Below are positions 16,495 through 25,449 of a stretch of DNA of 64,000 bases, one piece after another. A model generated the notes under the pieces. It was not told the DNA's origin and searched no databases. It was given only the letters and a program-made list of their open reading frames with translations. The stretch comes from Algoriphagus sediminis (GTDB lineage: Bacteria > Bacteroidota > Bacteroidia > Cytophagales > Cyclobacteriaceae): contig NZ_JAUEPH010000003.1 of assembly GCF_030403435.1 (NCBI RefSeq), positions 62,001 to 126,000 of the forward strand. The letters are read 5' to 3'. The translations under genes and the position numbers were made by a program. The stretch's first letter is position 1, and each line of letters opens with the position of its first letter.

Positions 16495-17904
16495 TCAGGT
16501 ATTTTCTTCTTTGTACTGTGCAATGATCTTGTATATCGCCTTTTGCTTATCCAGCTCCGGCATCAGTTCAAACAAAATCGTGTGCTTATCAAAGTCCAAA
16601 GTTAAGGCATTTTCTAAATATGAGAATGCCTCCTTGTATTTACCCATCTTGATCTGGTAAATGACCATTCGGTAGTAGAGTTCGGCTTCTTCTGGAATCT
16701 CATCAATTCCCTCACTAATGACATCAATAGCCTCTTCGAACCGATTCTGATCATAATAGATCACAGAAAGATTCACATAAGTCTCCATGATCCCCGGTTC
16801 CAGGTTAATAGCTTCTTCATAGGCTTCTGAACTGGCCTGCAGATTCCCAAGCTTGAATTCGGCATCTGCCAGACCCACCCAGAAATTCGGATTACTCTTG
16901 GTAAAGTTTAGTGCCTTTTTGAAATAATGGATGGCTTCAAAATACTTCTCTTTCTTCAGCATGCACATACCCAGCCCAAACCATGCATCGTCGTATTCCT
17001 CATCTATCTTGGCCGCCTTTTTAAAATAGGTAAATGCCTTCTCCACATTATCCAGTTTTTCATAGGCAGCCCCCATGTAGCAGCAGTTTTCTGCATTGGC
17101 TCCTTCGCAGTTTATCGTGTTCTGATATGCTTCCAGAGCCAATTCATACTGCTGAGTATTCATGTAGGCATTTCCTAAATTGAAATAGGCTGACGCAAAG
17201 CTATCATCAATCAGGAGAGCGTAATCATAAGCTTTGATTGCCTCTTCGAACTTCCCAATTCGGTTGTAAACTACTCCAAGGTTATACCAGGCACCCGCAC
17301 TGTAAGGGTCCTGATCAATGAATTGCTGATAGAACTCCAGAATTTCATTGAAAGACCCTTCCTCTTCTGTAATCATGGCCAGCTGAAAAAGGGCATCCTC
17401 ATGATTAATTCTGCACTTCACCGCCTCCTTGAAATAGAGCGTAGCTTTTTTATTGTCTCCCTTGATCCGATGAAGATTTCCAAGAGAATAATAAATCTCT
17501 GCCTTGTCTTCAGCCAGAGAGAGATAGTTTTCCAGTAGTTCTATTCCTTGATCATAAGATCCTGCCAGAATATGTGCATTCCCCAAAGCCAGAATTATTT
17601 CTTCATTATTCGGAGAAAGGTTATTGATATTTTCCAGAATATCCATTCCCTCATCCAGCTCATCATTAAAAATTAGACACTGGGCTTTGAGCAATTTGAT
17701 TTCTACAGAAAACGGGAATCGGTCGAGCGAAATTTCCGCCGCCCTTAGGGCTTTCAGGAATTTCTGTTGGTCAAAGTAAAACCGGATTACATCCTCTAAT
17801 TCCTCTTCTTCAAAATATAAATCCAGGTTTGATTTCAGGGAGTTCTCAAAGCGCTCGATCAGCTTTCTTTCTTGCTCCCTATCGTGATCATGATCTCCTG
17901 TCAT
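16495..17904 (-). CDS. Cytoplasmic TPR-repeat protein
   Basis: This 469-residue protein has no signal peptide. It is built almost wholly of 34-residue TPR units from about residue 35 to 455; clear ones read AWYNLGVVYNRIGKFEEAIKAYD, then SAYFNLGNAYMN and DAWFGLGMCMLKKEKYFEAI. About 11-12 repeats form a long superhelix for protein binding. The N-terminus is charged (GDHDHDREQERK). It precedes comA by 21 bases and likely heads the minus-strand operon. In related genomes a TPR gene often lies beside comA and the DUF368 gene; a shared role is unproven. Confidence 0.88.
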   Translation of the reverse strand: MTGDHDHDREQERKLIERFENSLKSNLDLYFEEEELEDVIRFYFDQQKFLKALRAAEISLDRFPFSVEIKLLKAQCLIFNDELDEGMDILENINNLSPNNEEIILALGNAHILAGSYDQGIELLENYLSLAEDKAEIYYSLGNLHRIKGDNKKATLYFKEAVKCRINHEDALFQLAMITEEEGSFNEILEFYQQFIDQDPYSAGAWYNLGVVYNRIGKFEEAIKAYDYALLIDDSFASAYFNLGNAYMNTQQYELALEAYQNTINCEGANAENCCYMGAAYEKLDNVEKAFTYFKKAAKIDEEYDDAWFGLGMCMLKKEKYFEAIHYFKKALNFTKSNPNFWVGLADAEFKLGNLQASSEAYEEAINLEPGIMETYVNLSVIYYDQNRFEEAIDVISEGIDEIPEEAELYYRMVIYQIKMGKYKEAFSYLENALTLDFDKHTILFELMPELDKQKAIYKIIAQYKEENT

Positions 17905-18028
17905 TAGGATAGGTTAAGGTTTGTATAATTTACCAAATAAATCGGTCCGCCAAAATTCCAGTTGGCAATTTTTTGAAGCGATGAACCTATAATTATTAAA
18001 GGTCAAACGCAGGCTAAATTGGATTAGT

Positions 18029-18982
18029 TTACTTTGCCCATTCAAAAGTCTCTCGAAGGCTTCTAAATTCAAATTCCAGAAGTTTCATCACCTTTTTATT
18101 GTCAAAGAATATCTTCTGTTGGGCAATCATGGCTGTTTGACGATTTAAGGCCACTTTGGTTAATTTCAAGCGATAGAGCAAGTTTTGGAAGAATATCACC
18201 CATTTCAATAGCCAGTCAGAAATTTCTCTTTTGGGAGGAGTCAAATCAAAAACTTCACCCATCAACTCGAAAAACTCAGAATAAGCTATGCTCTCCTTAT
18301 TTAAGATAAAGCGCTCTCCCCACTCCTCCTTCTCAAAAATCTTTAAAACCATATCAGCAGCATCCCGGATATCGATATAATTCAGATCCCCTTTAGGATA
18401 AAAAGAGCGGCCGTCCTTTAAGTAATTGTAAATGAATGTACTACTTCTACCTCCATCTGTTTTGGCGAGTAAAATAGAAGGATTCACAACGATCAGATTT
18501 AGCCCTTCCTGCTCGCCCCTCCAGGCCTCCAGCTCCCCCCAATATTTGGAGATGGCATAGTCCGTGTTCAAAGAGGATTCTGTCCACTTGTGCTTTTCAT
18601 TGATTCTCAGAACTTCAGAAGACCTCCCAATAGCGGCAACAGAACTCACATGAATCAAATTATGAACTCCTTCAGCGAGCATGGTATTCACCAAATTCGC
18701 AGTACCGTTCACATTAATAGTATAAAGATCATCCTTCTCGCTAGGGTCGAAGGAAACAAATCCGGCCGCGTGAATAACTAAATCTATATCCTTTAGCGCG
18801 GTCGCAATCGACTCTGGATCTAAAATATCACCATCATGCCATTGAATCTCAAAATCGATGTCTTCAAGCAAATCCATCGAAGAGGTTTTCCTTTTTAGGC
18901 CATGAATATGACCAACCTTTGAAAAGCTTCTTGCCAACTGGCTACCAAAAAGGCCGGTAATACCTGTGATCAGGATTTTCAT
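18029..18982 (-). CDS. NAD(P)-dependent epimerase/dehydratase (extended SDR)
   Basis: This 317-residue protein opens ILITGITGLFGSQLARSF, the GxxGxxG Rossmann motif. DLVIHAAGFVSFDPSE and the active-site pair Tyr-x3-Lys in DYAISKYWGE follow, together with SSVAAIG for the catalytic serine. This is the extended SDR pattern of nucleotide-sugar epimerases and dihydroflavonol-reductase-like enzymes. The substrate is not evident. It follows the CpsB-like and rfbC genes with 7-base spacing, which suggests surface sugar metabolism. Confidence 0.85.
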   Translation of the reverse strand: MKILITGITGLFGSQLARSFSKVGHIHGLKRKTSSMDLLEDIDFEIQWHDGDILDPESIATALKDIDLVIHAAGFVSFDPSEKDDLYTINVNGTANLVNTMLAEGVHNLIHVSSVAAIGRSSEVLRINEKHKWTESSLNTDYAISKYWGELEAWRGEQEGLNLIVVNPSILLAKTDGGRSSTFIYNYLKDGRSFYPKGDLNYIDIRDAADMVLKIFEKEEWGERFILNKESIAYSEFFELMGEVFDLTPPKREISDWLLKWVIFFQNLLYRLKLTKVALNRQTAMIAQQKIFFDNKKVMKLLEFEFRSLRETFEWAK

Positions 18983-18989
18983 AGAGAGT

Positions 18990-19736
18990 TTATAGAGATC
19001 TGTTTTTCAGATCCATTTGCTTATAACTTTCATAATTCTTTGCCTTCGGCAAAGTTTCGAGCATATCCAGATAACGAGGATTATGGCAGTCTGTTCCAAA
19101 AAATTTAACTACCCCTCGCTCTATAAGTCTTTCAGCAAAATCCTTCACGGGTTTCGAATAAAACCCGGTGAGTGAAAGAAGATTCACTTGGAATAGAAGT
19201 CGGCGATCAATCAAGTCCTCCAAAAGCTTTTTGTCAGCAAGTAGATACTGATACCTTTCAGGATGGGCAAAGATTGGAGTATATCCGCTCATTTCTAACT
19301 GAAAAAGCGTCTCCAGAAGCATTTGAGGCCTGTTGATGAAGCCTGTTTCTACCAAAATATAATTCTTACCAAATGTTAGAATCTCTTCACCTGCTTTGAC
19401 CTTTTCTAAAAAAATCTCATCCAGATAATACTCCGCAGCCGCTTCGATCTCAATATCAATTCCAGCATTTTTCACACTCTTTTTTAAGTCCTCTAGGCCC
19501 ATCTTAATGATTTCTGGAGTATTTCTATAATACTCAGACATGATATGAGGCGTGGTAATAATCTTCCTCAAACCATAGCTAGAAAGTCTTCCGATTAATT
19601 CAAGAGACTCTTCGGTGGTCTTCGATCCATCATCGATTCCAGGAATAAGATGGGAATGCATATCTACTTCAAGCCAGTCAAGGTTGAAGGGTTCGATTTC
19701 TGTAGTTTTCTTTTTGAATAAGTCAAATAAGCTCAT
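18990..19736 (-). CDS. CpsB/YwqE-type tyrosine-protein phosphatase (PHP domain)
   Basis: This 248-residue protein has the PHP-domain metal motifs DMHSHLIPGIDDGSK near the start, ITTPHIM, AHPERY, and TDCHNP near the end. CpsB/CapC/YwqE enzymes use these His/Asp residues to hold metal ions and remove phosphate from bacterial tyrosine kinases that control capsule export. The ATG at 19736 overlaps the rfbC stop (TGATG), and a GTG one codon earlier is possible. No tyrosine kinase or Wza/Wzc pair is seen nearby, so the partner must be elsewhere. Confidence 0.88.
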   Translation of the reverse strand: MSLFDLFKKKTTEIEPFNLDWLEVDMHSHLIPGIDDGSKTTEESLELIGRLSSYGLRKIITTPHIMSEYYRNTPEIIKMGLEDLKKSVKNAGIDIEIEAAAEYYLDEIFLEKVKAGEEILTFGKNYILVETGFINRPQMLLETLFQLEMSGYTPIFAHPERYQYLLADKKLLEDLIDRRLLFQVNLLSLTGFYSKPVKDFAERLIERGVVKFFGTDCHNPRYLDMLETLPKAKNYESYKQMDLKNRSL

Positions 19737-20287
19737 CACAATCCTCCTTCTCGGTCTATAAACTGTTTAAGAGTAGGTAAGATGGCATCTTTTTCGGAAA
19801 CTATTGGATTATCCACCATCCAATCAATTCCCAGATCCGAATCATCCCAAATGATCCCCCCCTCAGATTCTTTGTTGTAGTAATTCGAACACTTGTAGGC
19901 AAAAGTGGCATCCTCTAATACAGAAAAGCCATGTGCAAATCCTGCTGGGACAAGCAGGAGATTATTTTTTTCTTCGGAGAGTTCCACACAGACAGCCTGT
20001 CCGAAGGTCTTTGAGCCTTTTCGAAGATCTACCGCCACATCAAGCACTCGCCCTTTGATCACTCGCACCAACTTGTCCTGTGCAAATGGAGGCCTTTGAA
20101 AATGAAGCCCTCGAATGGTTCCCTTGACAGAACTGGATTGATTATCCTGAACCCATTTAATATCCAACCCTCTGGAGGTAAACCAATTTTCCCGAAATGA
20201 CTCGAAAAACGAACCTCTGGGATCTTTAAATACTCGGGGAAGAATTTCCAATACGTCGGGAATGGAAGTTTCTTTTATCTCTGCCAT
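19736..20287 (-). CDS. rfbC: dTDP-4-dehydrorhamnose 3,5-epimerase
   Basis: This 183-residue cupin-type epimerase has PRVFKDPRGSFFESF, WVQDNQSSSVKGTIRGLHFQ (catalytic His), GRVLDVAVDLRKGSKTFG and VPAGFAHGFSVLEDAT. It converts dTDP-4-keto-6-deoxyglucose to the L-lyxo form in dTDP-rhamnose synthesis. No rfbA, rfbB or rfbD lies beside it, so it either completes a set encoded elsewhere or works with the neighbouring SDR. It begins the three-gene polysaccharide unit and is divergent from hflX. Confidence 0.93.
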   Translation of the reverse strand: MAEIKETSIPDVLEILPRVFKDPRGSFFESFRENWFTSRGLDIKWVQDNQSSSVKGTIRGLHFQRPPFAQDKLVRVIKGRVLDVAVDLRKGSKTFGQAVCVELSEEKNNLLLVPAGFAHGFSVLEDATFAYKCSNYYNKESEGGIIWDDSDLGIDWMVDNPIVSEKDAILPTLKQFIDREGGL

Positions 20288-20370
20288 GCAAAGCTGGGTA
20301 ACTTTTGCACAAAAAAAGCAAGCCTTTACCGAGTATCCTAATCTAATTCCGAATAATATGCCGAACTTTA

Positions 20371-21702
20371 ATGTCCAAAAATTTGCTAAAGCAATCTGAT
20401 TTCCAAATCATTAAATGCAAAGGAAACGTTGACTACCAACATATGAGTAAATATTCCAGAAAACTTCAAAAACTTTACGATACAGCCCCAAAGGTGCCTA
20501 CTGCGGTACTGGTGAGTCTCATTTCACAGGGACAAACCGATCAGGAAGTTGACGAATATCTAGATGAACTGGCTTTTCTCACAGAAACAATGGGAGCTAA
20601 GGCTGTTTACCGTTTCACCCAAAAGATGGAAAAGCCTGATATAAGAACCTTTGTGGGAAGCGGAAAGCTGGAGGAAATCCAGGCTTACATTGAGCACTTC
20701 GAAACTGACATGGTCATATTCGATGATGACCTGTCTCCTTCTCAAATGAGGAACCTGGAAAATGAACTGAAAGTAAAAATCTATGATCGGTCCATGCTTA
20801 TCCTGGATATTTTCTTACAGAGAGCTCAAACCGCACAGGCCAAAACCCAGGTGGAATTAGCAAGGTTTCAATATTTATTACCTCGTTTGACTAGAATGTG
20901 GACCCACCTGGAAAGACAAAGGGGTGGTACCGCTACTCGAGGTGGTGCTGGAGAGAAAGAAATCGAGACGGATAGACGGGATATTCGAAATAAGATCACG
21001 CTTTTAAAGAATAAACTTAGACAGATAGAAAAACAGGGCAGAACCCAAAGAAAGGGAAGGAGTGGAATCGTACGAGTAGCCCTCGTGGGGTACACAAACG
21101 TCGGGAAAAGCACCTTGATGAACCTGATTACAAAATCAAAAATTCTTGCTGAGAATAAACTCTTTGCGACCGTGGATTCCACGGTCAGGAAAGTAGTTTT
21201 AGACCGGGTCCCATTCTTGCTTTCTGATACTGTTGGTTTCATTAGAAAGCTACCTACTCACTTGATTGAATCCTTCAAAAGTACCCTTGATGAAATCCGC
21301 GAAGCTGATCTTTTGGTCCATGTGGTAGATATTTCTCATCCGAATTTCGAGGATCATATTCAGGTGGTAGAACAGACGCTCAGGGAAATTGATGCCGGTG
21401 ATAAACCTGTCCTTCTGGTTTTCAACAAAATTGATTTGGTAGAAACCATGCCATCAGAAGATGCAATGATGTCAATGACAGAAATAGAGCTGGAGGAAGC
21501 TGATTACAAAGACTTCGATGGTTTGTCTACGGCTTATGAAAAAAAATATGGAGTAAAACCAGTCTTCATGGCAGCCTCTTCCGGAACTAAAGTGGAAGAA
21601 TTCAGAAAGGCATTAACACAGGAGGTAAAAAAGCAACATCTGAAAATATACCCACACTATTTGGAGCCCGAAACCTACAATTGGGAAAAGGATACAGAAT
21701 AA
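20371..21702 (+). CDS. hflX: GTPase HflX
   Basis: This is a GTPase of up to 443 residues. The N-terminal HflX domain contains FVGSGKLEEI and VIFDDDLSPSQMRNLE, then ARFQYLLPRLTRMWTHLERQ and the Gly-rich GGTATRGGAGEKEIETDRR linker. The G domain has GYTNVGKSTL (about 240), DTVGFIRKLP and NKID. HflX splits stalled 70S ribosomes under stress. The first 24 residues look non-conserved, so the ATG at 20443 (MSKYSRKL) is an equally good start. It is divergent from rfbC and ends at a strong bidirectional terminator. Confidence 0.93.
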   Translation: MSKNLLKQSDFQIIKCKGNVDYQHMSKYSRKLQKLYDTAPKVPTAVLVSLISQGQTDQEVDEYLDELAFLTETMGAKAVYRFTQKMEKPDIRTFVGSGKLEEIQAYIEHFETDMVIFDDDLSPSQMRNLENELKVKIYDRSMLILDIFLQRAQTAQAKTQVELARFQYLLPRLTRMWTHLERQRGGTATRGGAGEKEIETDRRDIRNKITLLKNKLRQIEKQGRTQRKGRSGIVRVALVGYTNVGKSTLMNLITKSKILAENKLFATVDSTVRKVVLDRVPFLLSDTVGFIRKLPTHLIESFKSTLDEIREADLLVHVVDISHPNFEDHIQVVEQTLREIDAGDKPVLLVFNKIDLVETMPSEDAMMSMTEIELEEADYKDFDGLSTAYEKKYGVKPVFMAASSGTKVEEFRKALTQEVKKQHLKIYPHYLEPETYNWEKDTE

Positions 21703-21728
21703 AAAAAGGACCTCGAAAGGTCCTTTTT
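21703..21728. terminator. Bidirectional terminator between hflX and the TonB receptor gene
   Basis: AAAAAGGACC, a 6-base loop (TCGAAA) and GGTCCTTTTT form a perfect 10-bp stem. With A-runs before and T-runs after, it can stop transcription from both convergent genes. Confidence 0.88.
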
Positions 21729-21738
21729 ATTTGTCCTA

Positions 21739-24126
21739 TTAAAACTTGAGGCTAAGTCCGAGCAAGAAGTTTGTTCCGGCCTGGGGGTAATAAAAGTTTT
21801 CAGTGATTAAGTCCCTTCCACTATCTCCTGGAATGAAATAGCTGAAGGTGTAACCATTTGGCTCATATAGCTCATTGAAGATATTATTCACCATAAGATT
21901 TAAATCAATTGATTCAAAGAATCTAGGCTTTATGGAATAACTGAGTTGAAGGTCTGTGGTGAAAAAAGCATCCAATGCTCGGTCTTCATTCGAGGTGTTA
22001 TCCAAGTATTGCTGCCCAACATACTTGCTCAACAAATTAAATGATAGCTGTTCGACCGGTTTAAACTCAATGATCGCCGAACCGACCAGACTCGGTGAGA
22101 AAGCTATATCCGTATCAGTGTGCTGGATAGATTCCTGTTGGAAAATCTCAGTGCTGTAATCATCTATGTATTCAGTGAATTCGGGAATTCTATTTTGGCT
22201 GAAAGCAATATTTCCACCCAAAGTCCACTTATCAGACACTTTATAGGCACCGTCGAGCTCTATCCCTACACGGTAGGATTCCTCCACATTTTCCCTAATG
22301 TAAGCCCCTACATCATTGATTTGTCCAGTAAGAATCAGCTGGTCCCTATAATCCATAAGGTAGAAGTTCGCATTATACTGGAAGCGATTTCCCTTTACTC
22401 GAACTCCTGCTTCCACATTGTTCAATTTTTCCGGCCTAGGAACTTCATCTAATGGATTATCAATAAAATCCCCTCGGGTGGGTTCTCGGTTTGCCACTGC
22501 ATAGCTCGCATACCAGGTTCGGTTTCCTTGCTCGAATGTGATTCCAACCTTTGGGTTAAAAAAGGAATAGCTTTGCTGCCCATCTACAACCCTCTGATCA
22601 TCATTCACCCCAAAAAAGGTATAGTCAATCCCCCGAAACTGCAAGTCTCCAAAAAGGTAAAGTCCACTAGACACCTGAAGATTGGCTTTGGCATAAATGT
22701 TTCTATCGTCTTTGACAGCGTTATTATCATAATATCGGTCCCTAATATCTGTATCACCAGCTACCCGGGCCCAGATTATTTCACCAAAATGATCACCATC
22801 ATATCGATTGGCTCCACCACCAAGGATAACGTCCCATTTACCATCATCAGAGATATAATTTACTGAGCCCACGAAACCATAAAAATCATTATCCAGCCAT
22901 CTTCTACGAATAATATCCGTGCTTGAAATCACTTCTTCCCCAACAATGGCATCAGGCAATCCATAATCCGAAAAGGCATCATCCTCTCTAAATTGTTCGA
23001 AATATCCTGCCCCATCTGTGTAGTGTAGCGCAAAATTAGTTTTCCAATTAGAACCGATTTTACCTGCATAGATTAACTGATAATGGTCCTGACCATAATT
23101 GTCGGTTTCATTGTCGTAAGTATAAAAATTCGCTGTTCGATCTGTCTCCAGTTGAGCTTCAGAAAGCCCATACCAACTTTGATAGGTCTGCTCACGGCCT
23201 GAGAATGCATTAAATTTAAGCACATGGTTCTCTGAGTGAAACCCTGCCGAAACGAACCAGCTCCTCAAATCAGAAAAGGCACGATCCACATAGCCATCCG
23301 AATAGATTCTAGATAGTCTTGCATCCACAGTAAAACGATCATTTAGCAAACCGGAGCCTGCTTTGACAGAATGTCTACGACTATTGAATGACCCCACACT
23401 ATTATCGATTTGGGCATAGGGTTCATCCTGTCGGGTATCCGTCTGAAAGTTCAGAGAAGCACCAAAAGTAGCGGCCCCATTGGTCGAAGTGCCTACTCCC
23501 CTTTGAATTTGAAGGTTATCTACCGAAGAGGCAAAATCAGGCATATTCACCCAGAAAACCCCATGGGACTCCGCATCATTCAGTGGAATTCCGTTGACGG
23601 TAACGTTTATTCTTGTTTGATCCGTACCCCTGATTCTCAATCCTGTGTAACCGATCCCTGCACCCGCATCAGAGTGTGAAACCACTGAGGGAGTGAAATT
23701 TAAAAGTATAGGAATATCCTGACCCAGATTTCTTTTTGCAATTTCTTCCTTATCCAGAGTCTGGAAGGTGGTAGGGGTCAAATCAGATGCCCTGGTCGCT
23801 GAAACAATAAATTCCTCGGTCATCAAATCAGTGAATGCTAATTCAATCACAAATTCCTCGGTCATAGGAATGGAAATATCTCTCCTTATGGTGCCATACC
23901 CCACGAAAGAAATTCTCACCGAGTAATCTCCCGGTGATAAGTTTCGGATCAAAAACTCGCCAGATTCATCAGTCACACCTCCTTTTGAGGCTTCTTGCAC
24001 CCAGACGGATGCTCCCTGCAAGGCATTTCCACTGCCCGCTTCAATTACTTTTCCTCTGAAGTCTTCTTGTGCGAAAACTCCAAATGAGCTAAGGCTTAAA
24101 GCCAAAGCAACTACAAATTTTTTCAT
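21739..24126 (-). CDS. TonB-dependent receptor under TPP riboswitch control, probable thiamine or precursor importer
   Basis: The protein is 795 residues from the ATG at 24126, with a signal peptide ending GVFAQ. A longer open frame reaches 24306 but runs through the riboswitch and is not coding. A carboxypeptidase-regulatory-like domain at about 22-105 (DFRGKVIEAGSGNALQGASV) is followed by a plug domain with GLRIRGTDQTRINVTVNG. A 22-strand barrel follows, ending NFLLGLSLKF. Outer-membrane receptors behind THI elements are known in Bacteroidota as candidate thiamine transporters. The inner-membrane partner (PnuT-like) is not next to it. The gene is alone, bounded by the bidirectional terminator. 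Confidence 0.88.
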   Translation of the reverse strand: MKKFVVALALSLSSFGVFAQEDFRGKVIEAGSGNALQGASVWVQEASKGGVTDESGEFLIRNLSPGDYSVRISFVGYGTIRRDISIPMTEEFVIELAFTDLMTEEFIVSATRASDLTPTTFQTLDKEEIAKRNLGQDIPILLNFTPSVVSHSDAGAGIGYTGLRIRGTDQTRINVTVNGIPLNDAESHGVFWVNMPDFASSVDNLQIQRGVGTSTNGAATFGASLNFQTDTRQDEPYAQIDNSVGSFNSRRHSVKAGSGLLNDRFTVDARLSRIYSDGYVDRAFSDLRSWFVSAGFHSENHVLKFNAFSGREQTYQSWYGLSEAQLETDRTANFYTYDNETDNYGQDHYQLIYAGKIGSNWKTNFALHYTDGAGYFEQFREDDAFSDYGLPDAIVGEEVISSTDIIRRRWLDNDFYGFVGSVNYISDDGKWDVILGGGANRYDGDHFGEIIWARVAGDTDIRDRYYDNNAVKDDRNIYAKANLQVSSGLYLFGDLQFRGIDYTFFGVNDDQRVVDGQQSYSFFNPKVGITFEQGNRTWYASYAVANREPTRGDFIDNPLDEVPRPEKLNNVEAGVRVKGNRFQYNANFYLMDYRDQLILTGQINDVGAYIRENVEESYRVGIELDGAYKVSDKWTLGGNIAFSQNRIPEFTEYIDDYSTEIFQQESIQHTDTDIAFSPSLVGSAIIEFKPVEQLSFNLLSKYVGQQYLDNTSNEDRALDAFFTTDLQLSYSIKPRFFESIDLNLMVNNIFNELYEPNGYTFSYFIPGDSGRDLITENFYYPQAGTNFLLGLSLKF

Positions 24127-24154
24127 TAATCCTATTGGATTTGAGTTAAACACT

Positions 24155-24177
24155 GGAACACTAAAGGGAAGTATTCC
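24155..24177 (-). other. Hairpin between the TPP riboswitch and the receptor start
   Basis: The minus strand reads GGAATACT, loop TCCCTTT, AGTGTTCC: an 8-bp stem with one G-U pair, 28 bases before the ATG. There is no T-run after it, so it is not a plain terminator. It may belong to the riboswitch expression platform, acting on translation or RNA stability. Confidence 0.4.
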
Positions 24178-24235
24178 TTTCCTGTTTACCCTTTGAAAAC
24201 AAATGATGGCACAAAACCTCAATCCATTTTCATTC

Positions 24236-24316
24236 TCATTTCCCTTCGTCGGCATTACCCGCATCAGGTAGTATGGGTATGATCTCAGCCCGATTTTAGA
24301 GGGCACCCCTTATGAT
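24236..24316 (-). ncRNA. TPP (THI-element) riboswitch
   Basis: On the minus strand the conserved core appears in order: GGGGTGCC, then GGCTGAGATCATACCC, then TACCTGATGCGGGTAATGCC and ACGAAGGGAAA. This is the thiamin pyrophosphate aptamer, including the CUGAGA pyrimidine-sensing loop and the ACCUGA / GGGUAAUGCC arm. It sits about 110 bases before the ATG of the TonB receptor. High TPP should switch the receptor off. The exact ends of the P1 stem are approximate. Confidence 0.95.
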
Positions 24317-24420
24317 CTGGTAGCAAAAGTAAGGGAGCTTGGGGTTCTTTCAAAACCGTCAAAAAAATATCCTTAGCTTGAATAGAACTGTTTTGACTAA
24401 ATTTAAGCAAACTCAATCCT

Positions 24421-25263
24421 ATGAAACTTTACAAACTTTCCTCCTCCACTCTGATCGAAATAGAATCTACTTTTTATCTCGGCCCTGAATTCGACTGGGA
24501 CGACCTTCTTAGCAAAGAGGACTTATCTGCTTTTCTGGCTTCGGAGCATAAAAAATGGGAAGGAATTTCCACTGAATCAGCAACTCAGAAAATAGAATCT
24601 GAAGCGAGGGCTCCTATGGGCAATCAGGAGATTTGGGCAGCTGGAGTGACTTATTACCGAAGTAGAACAGCGAGAATGGAAGAATCCGAAGATGCTGGAG
24701 GAGCTGATTTCTATGACAAAGTTTATAATGCAGAAAGACCTGAGCTCTTTTTTAAGGCCACCGCAAGCAGAGTAGCCCATCCCGGCAAAGCTGTGACTAT
24801 CCGGCGAGACTCCTCTTGGGATGTTCCAGAACCTGAACTGACTCTCTTGGTTTCTCCAAAAGGAATAATCCAGGGCTACACCATCGGCAATGATATGAGT
24901 AGCCGAAGTATTGAAGGAGAAAACCCTCTCTATTTGCCACAGGCTAAGGTTTATCATGGATCTGCATCTATCGGACCTTGCATCCTACTTGGAAATCATA
25001 TCCTTGATGAGGCAAAAATAAAGCTTGAAATTCATCGTAATGATAGTCTTACTTTTTCCGGTGAAACAGATTTAAGCCAACTGAAAAGAAAACCTCAGGA
25101 ATTAGCGGATTGGCTATATCGGGGAAACACATTTCCAATTGGTTGCTTCTTGATGACCGGAACAGGTATAGTACCTGATAACCTGACTCTTGAGGTAGGA
25201 GATCAAATCGCCATAAGCATTGAAGGAATTGGAACACTCAAGAATAAGGTGGAAAAAATCTGA
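24421..25263 (+). CDS. Fumarylacetoacetate hydrolase (FAH) family protein, possibly a 2-keto-3-deoxy-sugar-acid dehydratase
   Basis: This 280-residue protein has an FAH C-terminal fold with metal-binding acidic residues in VPEPELTLLV and then GYTIGNDMSSRSIEGENPLYLPQAK. The second motif resembles 2-keto-3-deoxy-D-arabinonate dehydratases more than true fumarylacetoacetases. GPCILL and FLMTGTGIVP complete the family pattern. The enzyme likely cleaves or dehydrates a 2-keto acid with a divalent metal. No pentose or uronate genes lie next to it, so the substrate is open. It is divergent from the TonB receptor, with about 100 bases between the aptamer and its ATG. Confidence 0.8.
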   Translation: MKLYKLSSSTLIEIESTFYLGPEFDWDDLLSKEDLSAFLASEHKKWEGISTESATQKIESEARAPMGNQEIWAAGVTYYRSRTARMEESEDAGGADFYDKVYNAERPELFFKATASRVAHPGKAVTIRRDSSWDVPEPELTLLVSPKGIIQGYTIGNDMSSRSIEGENPLYLPQAKVYHGSASIGPCILLGNHILDEAKIKLEIHRNDSLTFSGETDLSQLKRKPQELADWLYRGNTFPIGCFLMTGTGIVPDNLTLEVGDQIAISIEGIGTLKNKVEKI

Positions 25264-25449
25264 TTATGACTATCCCGCGAAATTAATGGCCTTTTTACAC
25301 CAATTTTGGATAGTATAACAGCCTTCCTATTCTCTTTTTTTACTTACCAAACCCTAAGGCAAATGGTGCCAAGCTGGCGGTAAAAAATTTTACGCATCCA
25401 CTAATTCCTTTTAGAAGACTTAGAATATTTCATATTTAAATCATATAAA

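Noticed and set aside
17949-17974. Hairpin GCCAA/TTGGC followed by T-run on the plus strand
   Set aside because: Both flanking genes are on the minus strand, so a plus-strand terminator has no clear job, and the stem has only 5 bp.
20868-21242. A 124-codon open frame opposite hflX
   Set aside because: It lies across the G domain of hflX, with low-complexity composition and no known motifs.
22120-22866. Open frames of about 110 codons on the plus strand inside the TonB receptor gene
   Set aside because: They lie opposite a clear receptor sequence, have no family resemblance and lack start context. They are shadows of the real gene.
24127-24306. In-frame extension of the TonB receptor by 60 residues
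   Set aside because: The extension reads through the TPP riboswitch and hairpin. A proper signal peptide starts at the ATG at 24126.
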